This document shows, piece by piece, positions 15,600-23,465 of a DNA stretch of 30,683 nucleotides. This stretch comes from JAMXLO01 sp041487355 (GTDB lineage: Bacteria > Pseudomonadota > Alphaproteobacteria > Acetobacterales > Acetobacteraceae). Below the pieces are notes generated by a model that was not told where the DNA came from, did not search any database, and saw only the letters and a program-made list of their open reading frames with translations. A program made the position numbers and the translations under genes. Where the stretch lies: assembly GCA_041487355.1 (NCBI GenBank), contig JBGPND010000043.1, forward strand, positions 1 to 30,683, given 5' to 3'. Position 1 is the stretch's first letter; the number at the start of each line of letters is the position of its first letter.

Positions 15600-15817
15600 T
15601 CCCGGCACCACCGACAATCTGGCCGCAATCCGACGGCACGCCGGTGTCCTGCCGCGAGAAACTGCGCATGCTGGCGGAGAATCACGCGGAACTCGCCCAG
15701 GCGCTGCAGGATGCGTTCGAGGATGCGGTGCTGATGGGCGTCGACGAACCGGCGATGCGCCGCATCCTGACCGGAATGGTCGAGGGCCTGGAATCGCCGA
15801 AACGCGCCGGGCGATGA
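15596..15817 (+). CDS. small conserved-looking protein of unknown function (73 aa)
   Basis: A 73-residue acidic, helix-rich protein with no signal peptide or membrane segment. It begins at GTG 15596, which overlaps the mlaD stop (GTGA), and its own stop overlaps the ATG of the DUF2155 gene (ATGA). This double coupling supports a real gene. The middle, A-E-L-A-Q-A-L-Q-D-A-F-E-D-A-V-L-M-G-V-D, should form amphipathic helices. I do not recognise the family and assign no function. Confidence 0.75.
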   Translation: MIPAPPTIWPQSDGTPVSCREKLRMLAENHAELAQALQDAFEDAVLMGVDEPAMRRILTGMVEGLESPKRAGR

Positions 15818-16305
15818 GGCAGGCCCTGGCCGCGCTGGCGGCGATCGTCGTGCCGATCGCGGCGTCGGCACAGTCGCAGGCACCGATCACCGCGACGCCG
15901 CTGCTGCCTCCGACCGTGCAGTATCCCGCGCAGCAGCCGGGGCAGACCGCGCCGCCCGGAGCACCGCAAGCCGCCGCGCCAACATCCCCGCCGCAGCCGG
16001 CCCAGACCGCCTGGCTGCCGCAGACCACCGCGATGTTGCAGGTGCTCGACAAGGTGAATGCGCAGAACGCGGTGCTGACGGTGAAGGTCGGACAGTCGGC
16101 GCAGTTCGGCTCGCTCACCATCCAGGTGCAGGCCTGTCAGATCCGCCCACCCGATCAGCCGCAGGATGCCACCGCCTACCTGACGATCACCGACAGCCAC
16201 GCGGATGCGCCTGGCTTCCGCGGCTGGATGCTGGCCAACAGCCCGTCGGTGTCGATGCTGCAACACCCGCTCTATGATGTGCGGGTGATGGGCTGCAGGG
16301 CCTGA
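15814..16305 (+). CDS. DUF2155 domain protein, exported
   Basis: A 163-residue protein with a signal peptide (about residues 1-19, cleavage after A-S-A), a Pro/Ala/Gln-rich linker to about 65, and a DUF2155 domain: L-D-K-V-N-A-Q-N-A-V-L-T-V-K-V-G-Q, F-G-S-L-T-I-Q-V-Q-A-C, F-R-G-W-M-L-A-N-S-P-S-V-S, H-P-L-Y-D-V-R-V-M-G-C. The two Cys, after V-Q-A and V-M-G, are conserved in the family and may form a disulfide in the periplasm. The function of DUF2155 is unknown. It is translationally coupled to the preceding small gene. Confidence 0.9.
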   Translation: MRQALAALAAIVVPIAASAQSQAPITATPLLPPTVQYPAQQPGQTAPPGAPQAAAPTSPPQPAQTAWLPQTTAMLQVLDKVNAQNAVLTVKVGQSAQFGSLTIQVQACQIRPPDQPQDATAYLTITDSHADAPGFRGWMLANSPSVSMLQHPLYDVRVMGCRA

Positions 16306-16308
16306 CTT

Positions 16309-17040
16309 ATGCCGCCGTCGCTCCCCCCCATCGAGCACACCGCCCTGCTGCTCGATCTCGACGGCACCCTGCTCGATATCGCGCCGGCGCCTGACAAGGT
16401 GGTGGTGCCGCCAGGACTCTGCCGCACGTTGCGCGCACTGAGGCCGCGCCTCGGCGACGCGCTGGCGGTGATCACCGGGCGGCCGGTCGAGACGGTCGAT
16501 GCGCTGCTTGGGGACGCGCCGTTCGCGGTGGCCGGCGAGCATGGCGGCGCCATCCGCCACGCGCCGGGGCAGGGGCTGGAGCGGCCGGAACTTCCGGCGC
16601 CGCCGCGGGCGTGGCTCGCCGTGGCGGAGCGCCTCGCCGCGGCGCATCCCGGTGCGTTGCTCGAACGCAAGGCGCGTGGCTTCGCCCTGCACTACCGCGC
16701 GGTGCCCGCGGCCGGTCCTGTGCTGCGCAAAGCGCTGGCCGCGTTGCTGGCGGGCTCCGCCGATTTCGAATTGCTGCCGGCGCATATGCTGTGGGAGGTG
16801 CGGCCCCGCGGCGTCGACAAGGGCAAGGCGGTGGCCCGCCTGATGGCCCGCGCCCCGTTTCTTGGCCGGCTGCCGGTGTTCGTCGGCGATGACGTGACGG
16901 ACGAGGACGGCATCGCCGAGGCGCAGGCCCTCGGTGGCGTCGGCTTGCGCGTGCCCGAGTCGTTTGGCGACCCTGCTGGCGTTCGCGCGTGGCTGAAGGC
17001 GTCGGCATCTGTGGGGCGCTGGTCAGGAGGCTTGCCGTGA
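16309..17040 (+). CDS. otsB: trehalose-6-phosphate phosphatase
   Basis: A 243-residue HAD-superfamily phosphatase of the trehalose-phosphatase family, which removes phosphate from trehalose 6-phosphate. Motifs: nucleophile and acid/base Asp in L-D16-L-D18-G-T-L, V-I-T-G-R in motif II, E-H-G-G, K-A-R-G-F-A-L-H-Y in the substrate cap, K171-G-K, and V-G-D194-D-V-T-D198-E-D. No trehalose-6-phosphate synthase (otsA) is present in the window. It starts three bases after the DUF2155 stop, so it may be transcribed with that unit. Its stop overlaps the next gene by four bases. Confidence 0.9.
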   Translation: MPPSLPPIEHTALLLDLDGTLLDIAPAPDKVVVPPGLCRTLRALRPRLGDALAVITGRPVETVDALLGDAPFAVAGEHGGAIRHAPGQGLERPELPAPPRAWLAVAERLAAAHPGALLERKARGFALHYRAVPAAGPVLRKALAALLAGSADFELLPAHMLWEVRPRGVDKGKAVARLMARAPFLGRLPVFVGDDVTDEDGIAEAQALGGVGLRVPESFGDPAGVRAWLKASASVGRWSGGLP

Positions 17041-17762
17041 CGCTCACCGATTTCGGTGTCCTCACGTTCGATTGCTACGGCACGCTGATCGACTGGGAGA
17101 GCGGCATCTTCACCGCACTGCAGCCGCTGCTCTCGCGCGCTGGCGTGCGCATGACGCGCGACGCGGGACTGGAGGCTTTCGCGCGGCTCGAGCAGCGTCA
17201 GGAGGCAGCCACACCGGGTATGAAATACTCGGACCTGCTGGCCACTGTGCATGATCAGCTTGCGCGGGAGTGGGGCGTCGTGCCGGATGAGGCAGAGAGC
17301 CGCCGGTTTGGCGCCTCGGTCGGTGACTGGCCGGAATTTGCCGACACGGTGGCCTCGCTGCAATATCTGCAGACGCACTACAAGCTGGCGATCCTCTCGA
17401 ACGTCGATCGCGAGAGCTTCCGCGCAACCAACCGGCGGCTCGGCGTGACGTTCGACGCGATCTTCACCGCCGAGGATATCGGTTCTTACAAGCCGGACCC
17501 TCGCAACTTCGCTTATCTGGTTGAGCACCTCGCGGCGATGGGAATCGACAAATCGGGAATCCTGCACACCGCGCAGAGCCTGTTTCATGACCACGCACCG
17601 GCGAACGTGGCCGGACTGGCCTCGGCGTGGATCGACCGTCGCCACTCGGAGGACGGCTGGGGTGCGACGGCGCCGCCACCGGCGGGTGTGCGCTACGACT
17701 TCCGCTTCGCCAGTCTGGCCGAGATGGTGAAGTCGCATCAGGCGGCGTTGCTCGGAGGATAG
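17037..17762 (+). CDS. haloacid dehalogenase, type II (HAD superfamily)
   Basis: A 241-residue HAD hydrolase with the type II pattern: nucleophile D12 in F-D-C-Y-G-T-L-I-D-W-E, S121-N-V-D, K152 in Y-K-P-D-P-R-N-F, and a late H-D-H-A-P-A-N. Family enzymes hydrolyse 2-haloacids through an aspartyl-ester intermediate, but many members have other substrates. Start is GTG 17037 with a near-perfect AGGAGG six bases upstream, overlapping the otsB stop (GTGA); an earlier in-frame ATG has no such site. Followed by a bidirectional palindrome. Confidence 0.88.
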   Translation: MTLTDFGVLTFDCYGTLIDWESGIFTALQPLLSRAGVRMTRDAGLEAFARLEQRQEAATPGMKYSDLLATVHDQLAREWGVVPDEAESRRFGASVGDWPEFADTVASLQYLQTHYKLAILSNVDRESFRATNRRLGVTFDAIFTAEDIGSYKPDPRNFAYLVEHLAAMGIDKSGILHTAQSLFHDHAPANVAGLASAWIDRRHSEDGWGATAPPPAGVRYDFRFASLAEMVKSHQAALLGG

Positions 17763-17768
17763 TACAGC

Positions 17769-17907
17769 ACACCTCTCCCGCTTCGCGGGAGAGGTCGCGG
17801 AGCGCCAGCGACGCGGGTGAGGGAGTATCCAGTCGCGCTTGACCCGCTGTGGCGCCCTCACCCGCCGCGCCATGCGCGGCGACCTCTCCCGCAAGCGGGC
17901 GGGGTGT
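17769..17907. repeat. large inverted repeat between convergent genes (family E)
   Basis: Two arms of about 56 nt are imperfect reverse complements: the left begins ACACCTCTCCCGC and the right ends GCGGGCGGGGTGT. The left arm also contains its own perfect nine-base hairpin (CTCTCCCGC, loop TTC, GCGGGAGAG; 17773-17793). The element fills the 154-base gap between the HAD and GST genes, whose stop codons face each other, and probably serves as a bidirectional terminator. Confidence 0.85.
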
Positions 17908-17916
17908 AGGGACGCG

Positions 17917-18543
17917 TTATACCACCGGCCCAGCCAGGTGCCGCTTGTAGGCCGGCCGCTCGAGCAGCCGGTTGTACCACTCACGCAGATGCGGCACCTC
18001 CGGGCGGTCGAAGTCCATGTTGAACCAGCGGTGCAGATGCGGACCCCAGGGGATGTCGGCCAGCGTCAAATCGTTGCCGGCAAGGTAGGGATGCTTCGCA
18101 AGCTGCGCCGATGCCATGCCCCAGATGCGCACGGCATCCTCGATGCCCTGCTTGATCGCCGCCATGTCGCGCTTGTCGGGCGGGGTGCGGACCAGCCCCC
18201 AGAACACCACGCCGATCGGCCGGTTCAGCAGCGTCTGCTGCGCGTCCATCCAGCGATCGATGTTGGCGCGCGCGTGCGGTTCCTGCGGCCAGAGTGTCGA
18301 GTGCGGTGCATGGGCGTGGCACAGATAGCGGCAGATCGCGTTGCTCTCCCACAGCGTGAAATTGTCTTCCTGCAGGGTGGGCACCAGCCCCGTCGGGTTC
18401 ATCGCGCGATACTCCGGCGTATCGGTCTTGCCGAACGAGCCGCCGACGTCGATCCGCTCGTAGGGAAGCTTCAACTCCTCCAGCGTCCAGATCGCCTTCA
18501 TCACATTGCTGGACGTGGCGCGGCCCCAGAGAATGCGGCGCAT
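17917..18543 (-). CDS. glutathione S-transferase family protein
   Basis: A 208-residue cytosolic GST. The N-terminal thioredoxin-like domain has L-W-G-R-A-T-S-S-N-V, with Ser in the usual active-site loop, then N-P-T-G-L-V-P-T-L and W-E-S-N-A-I, the glutathione-binding cis-Pro and E-S pair. The all-helical C-terminal domain contains N-D-L-T-L-A-D-I-P-W, the conserved N-capping box. Two adjacent ATGs (18546 and 18543) follow GGGAGG; the second is chosen for its six-base spacing, and the first would add one Met. Substrate unknown. Divergent from dsbB by about 100 bases. Confidence 0.92.
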   Translation of the reverse strand: MRRILWGRATSSNVMKAIWTLEELKLPYERIDVGGSFGKTDTPEYRAMNPTGLVPTLQEDNFTLWESNAICRYLCHAHAPHSTLWPQEPHARANIDRWMDAQQTLLNRPIGVVFWGLVRTPPDKRDMAAIKQGIEDAVRIWGMASAQLAKHPYLAGNDLTLADIPWGPHLHRWFNMDFDRPEVPHLREWYNRLLERPAYKRHLAGPVV

Positions 18544-18642
18544 CATGTTCCTCCCAAACGCTTTGCCGGGGGCGAGCCTAAGCCGCGGCCAGGCCAGCGG
18601 CAACGGCTTGCGCCGCCTCCCGAAGCAGGGCACATCGCGCCC

Positions 18643-19143
18643 ATGACGATGCCCGTCACCCGCACGGTCGCGCTGGCTTGCGCGCTTGCCGCAGGTTTCG
18701 CGCTTGGGCTGGCGCTCGCCTCGGAGTACTGGGGCGGCCTCGTGCCGTGCGCGCTCTGCCTGCTGGAACGCTGGCCGTATCGGGTGGCGATCGTGCTCGC
18801 ACTCCTGGCTGTCGTGGTCCCACGCAGTTTCGCACGGCTGCTGTTGCTGCTCGTGCTGGTGTCGATGCTGGCGGCCGCGGCGCTGGCAGTCGTGCATGTC
18901 GGCGTGGAGCAGCACTACTGGCCGAGCCCGTTGCCTGAGTGCATGGCACCGCGTCTCGCCGGCGGATCCATCGCCGAGCGTCTGGCGCAGATGCCGGCGC
19001 GGCCGGCCAAGCCGTGCGAGGACGCCACGTATCTGATCCCCGGCATGCCGGTGTCGATGGCGGCGATGAACCTGCTCTACGCCCTGGCCTTCTCGATCGT
19101 GCTGGGCGGGTTCCTGTGGCGTGACCGGAGGAGCGAGGCATGA
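18643..19143 (+). CDS. dsbB: disulfide bond formation protein DsbB
   Basis: A 166-residue inner-membrane protein with four hydrophobic helices. The first redox pair is C36-A-L-C39 in P-C-A-L-C-L-L-E-R-W-P, the DsbB signature; the second is C100 and C125 in the periplasmic loop. DsbB reoxidises DsbA and passes electrons to ubiquinone. No dsbA is seen in the window. Start at ATG 18643 (a second ATG follows at 18649). The stop overlaps the next ATG (ATGA), coupling it to the ubiquinone hydroxylase gene. Confidence 0.93.
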   Translation: MTMPVTRTVALACALAAGFALGLALASEYWGGLVPCALCLLERWPYRVAIVLALLAVVVPRSFARLLLLLVLVSMLAAAALAVVHVGVEQHYWPSPLPECMAPRLAGGSIAERLAQMPARPAKPCEDATYLIPGMPVSMAAMNLLYALAFSIVLGGFLWRDRRSEA

Positions 19144-19688
19144 ACGGCACGCGGCAACGCCTGCCTGGCGATCCGCCGCCCGAGGCGGCCGTCGAGCGCA
19201 TGCTGCGTGTGGATCATGCCGGCGAATACGGTGCGGCGCGCATCTATGCGGGCCAGCTCGCCGTGCTGCGCCGGAGCGACACGGCGCCTGTACTGCGCGA
19301 GATGCAGGCGCAGGAGCAGCAGCATCTCGATCGGTTCGCCGACCTCATCGTCCGACGCCGCGTGCGGCCGACGGCGATGTTGCCGCTGTGGCATCTCGCC
19401 GGCTTCGCACTCGGCGCGGTGACGGCCGCGTTGGGCGAGCGCACGGCGATGGCCTGCACCGTGGCCGTGGAGGAAGCGATCGACGCGCACTACGCGGGAC
19501 AGATCGCGGCGTTGGACGATACCGAACACGAGCTGCGCGCCACGCTGGAGAAATTCCGCGACGACGAGCTGCAGCACCGCGATATCGGGCTGCGGCACGG
19601 CGCGGAGCAGGCGCCTTGCTACCGGCTGCTGTCGGCGGCGATCAAGCGCGGCTGCCGGATGGCCATCCGCATCAGCGAACGCATATAG
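19140..19688 (+). CDS. coq7: demethoxyubiquinone hydroxylase, COQ7 family
   Basis: A 182-residue di-iron carboxylate hydroxylase that adds a late hydroxyl group in ubiquinone biosynthesis. All metal ligands are in place: R-V-D-H-A-G-E29-Y, E59-Q-Q-H62, V-E111-E-A-I-D-A-H-Y and D-E143-L-Q-H146. It is a peripheral membrane protein in this family. Its ATG overlaps the dsbB stop by four bases, an arrangement that links a ubiquinone-using enzyme to a ubiquinone-making one. Confidence 0.95.
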   Translation: MNGTRQRLPGDPPPEAAVERMLRVDHAGEYGAARIYAGQLAVLRRSDTAPVLREMQAQEQQHLDRFADLIVRRRVRPTAMLPLWHLAGFALGAVTAALGERTAMACTVAVEEAIDAHYAGQIAALDDTEHELRATLEKFRDDELQHRDIGLRHGAEQAPCYRLLSAAIKRGCRMAIRISERI

Positions 19689-19696
19689 TCCGGGCG

Positions 19697-20467
19697 ATGG
19701 ATAGGCTCGCCATACGCGGGATCGAGTTGGAAGTGCTGCGCAAGGGCGCCGGCCATCCGATCCTGCTGCTGCACGGTCCGCGGACGATCGACCCGCGCGC
19801 GCGCTTCGTCGAACTGCTCTCCGAGCACGCCGAGATCATCGCTCCGTCGCATCCGGGCTTCGGCCATTCGCCGCGGCCGGGCGACTTCGACACCGTCTAT
19901 GACCTTGTGCATCTCTATCTCGACCTGCTCGAGGCGCTGCCGCACGAGAAAGTAACTCTGCTGGGTTGCTCTTTCGGTGGCTGGCTGGCCGCCGAGATCG
20001 CCGCTGCCTGCTGCCATCGTCTGAACCGGCTCATCCTGGTCGATGCGTTCGGCATCAAGATCGGCGACCGCGAGAGCCGCGACATCCTCGATCTGTTCAA
20101 CACCTCACCCGCGGAGGTGCTGCGGCGCAGTTGGCACGATCCGGTGAAATGGGCGCCGGACTTCAATGCCATGTCGGACGATGAGCTCGTGGTGCACGCG
20201 CGCAACTGGGACGCGCTTTGCACCTATGGCTGGCAGCCGTTCATGTACAATCCGAAGCTGCCGCGCTGGCTGAGCCGCATCGCCGTACCGACGCTGGTTC
20301 TCTGGGGTGCCAGCGATGGCGTGGTGACGCCTGACTACGGGCGCGCCTATTCTGACCTCATTCCCGGCGCGCAATTCGAGCTGATCCCGGAGGCCGGACA
20401 CTATCCGGAAATCGAACAGCCCGAAGCCTTCGCCGCGCACGTCACGGCCTTCCTCGGCAGACGTTGA
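19697..20467 (+). CDS. alpha/beta hydrolase
   Basis: A 256-residue alpha/beta hydrolase with a complete triad: nucleophile S92 in G-C-S-F-G-G-W, acid D207 in L-W-G-A-S-D-G-V-V, and H235 in E-A-G-H-Y-P. The oxyanion loop is L-L-L-H-G-P. The pattern resembles C-C-bond hydrolases and epoxide/ester hydrolases of catabolic pathways; specificity cannot be told. ATG 19697 lies eight bases after the coq7 stop; an open frame upstream has no similarity to the family. Confidence 0.9.
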   Translation: MDRLAIRGIELEVLRKGAGHPILLLHGPRTIDPRARFVELLSEHAEIIAPSHPGFGHSPRPGDFDTVYDLVHLYLDLLEALPHEKVTLLGCSFGGWLAAEIAAACCHRLNRLILVDAFGIKIGDRESRDILDLFNTSPAEVLRRSWHDPVKWAPDFNAMSDDELVVHARNWDALCTYGWQPFMYNPKLPRWLSRIAVPTLVLWGASDGVVTPDYGRAYSDLIPGAQFELIPEAGHYPEIEQPEAFAAHVTAFLGRR

Positions 20468-20626
20468 CCGCGGGCCGCAGTCGAAGCGAATATAGAAGGA
20501 CAGGTTTGATCGATCCGCATGCCTAACCGGCCGCGCGGTCACAACCACTGCTGCGTCCGTGCCGACGCCGGGCTGCTGATCCTGCCGTAACGAGCAGACC
20601 ACCAACGGTCTGCCGAGGGGGGGAAT

Positions 20627-21952
20627 ATGAGCCAGACACAGACCGCGACGGGCATCCGCTGGGTGCGCGAGATCACCCGCTATCAGTGGCTGGTGTTCCT
20701 GATCGCCTGGCTCGGCTGGTCGCTCGATGTCACAGACTTCAATCTGTTCGCGCTCGTGCTGCGCCCCGCCTTGACCGAGCTGCTCGGCGGCAATCCGCCG
20801 TTGAGCGAGATCGGCCGGGTGGGCGGACTCCTGAGCATGGCCGGATTGCTCGGCTGGGCGCTCGGTGGCTTCTGCTTCGGTGTGGTCGGCGACTATATCG
20901 GACGGATTCGAACCCTCGCGCTCAGCGTCGTGATGGTTGCGGTGTTCACCGCGTTGCAGGGTTTCTCGCAGGGGCCGCTGATGTTCGGCATCTGCCGCTT
21001 CTTCACCGGCGTGGGCACCGGTGCCGAGATCGTTGTCGGCATCCCGCTCGTCGCGGAGGTCTTTGCCGACGTGCACCGGGCGAAGATCCTTGGCCTGATG
21101 ATGACCGGCGGCGGCTTCGGCAATCTGTTCGGTGGGTTTCTCTACTCCATGGTCGGGCCGTATGGCTGGCGCTACGTGCTGTTCGCCGGAGTGGCGCCGG
21201 CGCTGATCCTGCTGCTGATCCGCCGCGGCATGGAGGAGCCGGAGCGATTCCAGATCGTGCATGCGCGGCGGCAGGCGCTCAAGGCGGCGCGCGAGTTGAG
21301 CGAAGAGGACCGCGCCTTCCTCGGCTTCGTGCCGGCGCAGTTGTTCAGCCGCAGCCTGCGCTACAACACCATGGTTGGCGTGCTGTTCTGCGTCGGCACG
21401 CTGCTGGCGATCTGGACCAGCCAGATCTGGCTGCCCACCATCCAGGGCCAGATGCTGCAGAAGATGGGCATCACGGGCGCCGCTGCGGCGCCGTTGATCG
21501 GCCATGGCATGATGTTGTGGGGCATCGGCGGCATCCTGGGCTACGCGGTGTTCGGATTCATCGCCGACTGGATCGGCCGGCGCCCGACGATCACGCTGTA
21601 CAATCTCGGCACGATTTTCTCCGGGCTGTATCTGTTCCTCGGCGTCGACAGCTACGAGCTGTATCCGGTCCTGCTGCCGATCTTCGGCTTCTTCGTGTTC
21701 GGCGTCTTTTCGGGCCATGCGGTGTATCTGCCGGAACTGTTCCCGACGCATGTGCGGGCGACGGCAGTGTCGTTCTGCAACGGCTCAGGCCGCGTCATCA
21801 CCAGCTTCGGCCCGTTGGTGGCGGGGCTGCTGGTCATTCCGTTCGGCGGCGACTTCGCCAAGGCAACCGCGATCATGACGTGCTTCGCCGCGTTGAGCAT
21901 CGTGGCCATGGCGCTCGGCCGGGAGACGAAGGACGATATCCTGCCTCATTGA
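20627..21952 (+). CDS. MFS transporter, 12 transmembrane segments
   Basis: A 441-residue major facilitator superfamily permease. The first helix carries W-S-L-D-V-T-D-F-N-L-F-A; the two loop signatures are G-D-Y-I-G-R-I-R-T-L (loop 2-3) and A-D-W-I-G-R-R-P-T (loop 8-9); C-R-F-F-T-G-V-G-T-G-A-E lies in helix 4 and P-E-L-F-P-T-H-V-R-A-T near helix 11. It resembles metabolite:proton symporters for aromatic or other organic acids, so it may feed the catabolic operon downstream (inference). A strong GAGGGGGGG lies upstream of ATG 20627. The 159-base gap before it (20468-20626) shows no gene or clear repeat. Confidence 0.88.
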   Translation: MSQTQTATGIRWVREITRYQWLVFLIAWLGWSLDVTDFNLFALVLRPALTELLGGNPPLSEIGRVGGLLSMAGLLGWALGGFCFGVVGDYIGRIRTLALSVVMVAVFTALQGFSQGPLMFGICRFFTGVGTGAEIVVGIPLVAEVFADVHRAKILGLMMTGGGFGNLFGGFLYSMVGPYGWRYVLFAGVAPALILLLIRRGMEEPERFQIVHARRQALKAARELSEEDRAFLGFVPAQLFSRSLRYNTMVGVLFCVGTLLAIWTSQIWLPTIQGQMLQKMGITGAAAAPLIGHGMMLWGIGGILGYAVFGFIADWIGRRPTITLYNLGTIFSGLYLFLGVDSYELYPVLLPIFGFFVFGVFSGHAVYLPELFPTHVRATAVSFCNGSGRVITSFGPLVAGLLVIPFGGDFAKATAIMTCFAALSIVAMALGRETKDDILPH

Positions 21953-21955
21953 GGC

Positions 21956-22777
21956 TTACGCCAACATGAAGGCGACCGCGTCGTCCTCGAACACGGCGCA
22001 GGTGAGCTTGCCGCCACAGCCGGCACCGGTGTCGATGCCGATGCGGTTCGGCTTGATGGTCGGCGTGGGGCTTGCTGAATGGCCGTGCACGACGATTGCG
22101 CCGAATTCCTGCTCGCTCGCAAGGAAGCTCTGGCGAATGCCGAGCAGGTCATCCTCCGCCTGCCGATCGAGCCGCACGCCGGGTCGAATGCCGGCATGGA
22201 CGAACAGGTAGTCGCCTTCGCGATGATCGAGCGCGAGGCCTTGCATGACGTCGAAATGGGCGGCGGGCACCCTGGCGCGCCATTCGCCGCGCGGCACGTC
22301 CGCGGCGATGCCCCAGCTATCGAGCGTGGCGTGGCCACCGGTATGCAGCCAATCGGTTGCCGCCGCGCCGTCGCCCGACAGCGCATCGAGTGCCGTGCGC
22401 TCGTGATCGCCCATCAGGTTGACCGTCGGCAGGCCGGCGATCGGCGGTCCTTCGGCCAGCAGTGCAATGACACCGGCGCTGTCGGGACCGAAATCGATGT
22501 AGTCGCCCAGATGCACCAGCACTGCGGAGACGGGTGGCCGCAACCCGAGGTCGGCGGCGATCGCGGCGTGCAACTGGCGCAGCTCCGCGAGACAGCCGTG
22601 GATGTCGCCGATCGCGTAAACCCTGCGGCCACGCGGCAACCTGCCTGGCGCCAGCACGAACGCGAGCGACGCGGCGTCCGCGGTGGAGATGCGTGGCGGA
22701 CGCCAGGTCGGCACGGACGTCGCATCGAGTTCGGCGCGTATGCGGGGCCGCGAGACGCGGCGAACAGGGCGTCGCAT
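21956..22777 (-). CDS. metallophosphoesterase, serine/threonine-phosphatase-like
   Basis: A 273-residue calcineurin-like phosphoesterase. Motifs in order: G-D58-I-H60-G, G-D92-Y-I-D-F-G, G-D124-H-E, V-H-A-G-I-R-P-G and V-H-G-H-S, then I-D-T-G-A-G. The third motif is normally G-N-H-E; the Asn that bridges metal and phosphate is Asp here (codon GAT versus AAT). Substrate may be phosphoprotein or nucleotide. ATG 22777 is chosen, but no ribosome-binding site is clear; GTG 22786 is an alternative. The stop faces the MFS stop three bases away. Confidence 0.83.
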   Translation of the reverse strand: MRRPVRRVSRPRIRAELDATSVPTWRPPRISTADAASLAFVLAPGRLPRGRRVYAIGDIHGCLAELRQLHAAIAADLGLRPPVSAVLVHLGDYIDFGPDSAGVIALLAEGPPIAGLPTVNLMGDHERTALDALSGDGAAATDWLHTGGHATLDSWGIAADVPRGEWRARVPAAHFDVMQGLALDHREGDYLFVHAGIRPGVRLDRQAEDDLLGIRQSFLASEQEFGAIVVHGHSASPTPTIKPNRIGIDTGAGCGGKLTCAVFEDDAVAFMLA

Positions 22778-22836
22778 GCGGCGCACTATGCCGTGTGCCG
22801 CTGCCGCGGGGCAATGCACTGTTCCGCTTCGCAATC

Positions 22837-22912
22837 ACGTAGGGCGGATAAGCGCAGCGCAATCCGCCATGTCCTGGTGGCGGATTGCGCTGCGCTTATC
22901 CGCCCTACACGT
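22837..22912. repeat. long palindromic repeat (family D)
   Basis: Left arm GTAGGGCGGATAAGCGCAGC continuing to CGCAATCCGCCA; right arm TGGCGGATTGCGCTGCGCTT continuing to ATCCGCCCTAC, with about eight bases of loop. Over 30 bases pair. It occupies the divergent gap between the metallophosphoesterase and the catabolic operon, so it lies in the 5' region of both. Similar elements are widespread in proteobacteria (general knowledge). Confidence 0.88.
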
Positions 22913-22968
22913 CTCCGCAAGGGCCTGCTAGGCTTTGCTTCCGGGCGACAAAGGATCGGAGGAAACCG

Positions 22969-23451
22969 TTGGCGAAGATCACATTCCCCGTCGAGGCGGG
23001 GCACATCATGCTGTTCGCGCGCGCCGTCGGCGACACCAATCCCGTCTATCGCGACGCCGACGCGGCGAAGCAGAGCGAAGTCGGCGGCATCATCGCGCCG
23101 CCCACCTTCCCGCAGGCCGTTGCGCAGTTCGATCCGGATTATCCGCTGCGCTGGCGTCCGGGCCAGCCATGGTTCGGCTCGGGCAAGACGCCGAGCGGCG
23201 TGGAGAACCGGCCATCCGGTGGCGGCGGGCTGCACGCCGAGCAGCACTTCGAATATCACCGTCCGCTGCGTCCGGGCGACGTGCTGACGGTGGAAACCAA
23301 GCCGGGCAACACCTGGGAGCGCGAGAGCAAGCGGGCCGGCAAGCTGACCTTCCGCGAGCGAATCACCGAATATCGCGACCAGAGCGGCGAGCTCGTGGTC
23401 ACCGCGCGCAGCGTCGGCGTGACCACCGAACGTCCTGTGGAACAGAGCTGA
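22969..23451 (+). CDS. MaoC-like dehydratase subunit, FAS1-like N-terminal type
   Basis: A 160-residue hot-dog-fold protein of the MaoC N-terminal (FAS1-like dehydratase) group, which pairs with a catalytic partner to hydrate or dehydrate acyl-CoA or ACP thioesters. The region R-A-V-G-D22-T-N24-P-V-Y-R-D resembles the hydratase motif but has Tyr where the catalytic His would be; E-Y-H-R-P-L-R-P-G-D-V-L follows. The start is TTG 22969, supported by a perfect GGAGG six bases upstream; no ATG or GTG fits. First gene of a five-gene plus-strand operon, 14 bases before its partner. Confidence 0.87.
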   Translation: MAKITFPVEAGHIMLFARAVGDTNPVYRDADAAKQSEVGGIIAPPTFPQAVAQFDPDYPLRWRPGQPWFGSGKTPSGVENRPSGGGGLHAEQHFEYHRPLRPGDVLTVETKPGNTWERESKRAGKLTFRERITEYRDQSGELVVTARSVGVTTERPVEQS

Positions 23452-23465
23452 GGAGGGATCGCGCC

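Noticed and set aside
20464..20496. Promoter for the MFS gene (TTGACC ... TATAGA)
   Set aside because: Spacing is 21 bases, too long for a sigma-70-type promoter, and the alternative GAATAT is a poor -10 match.
20105..21751. A 548-codon minus-strand frame opposite the MFS gene
   Set aside because: Composition is charged and repetitive (His, Gln, Glu, Arg), as expected from the complement of a hydrophobic membrane-protein gene; no motif.
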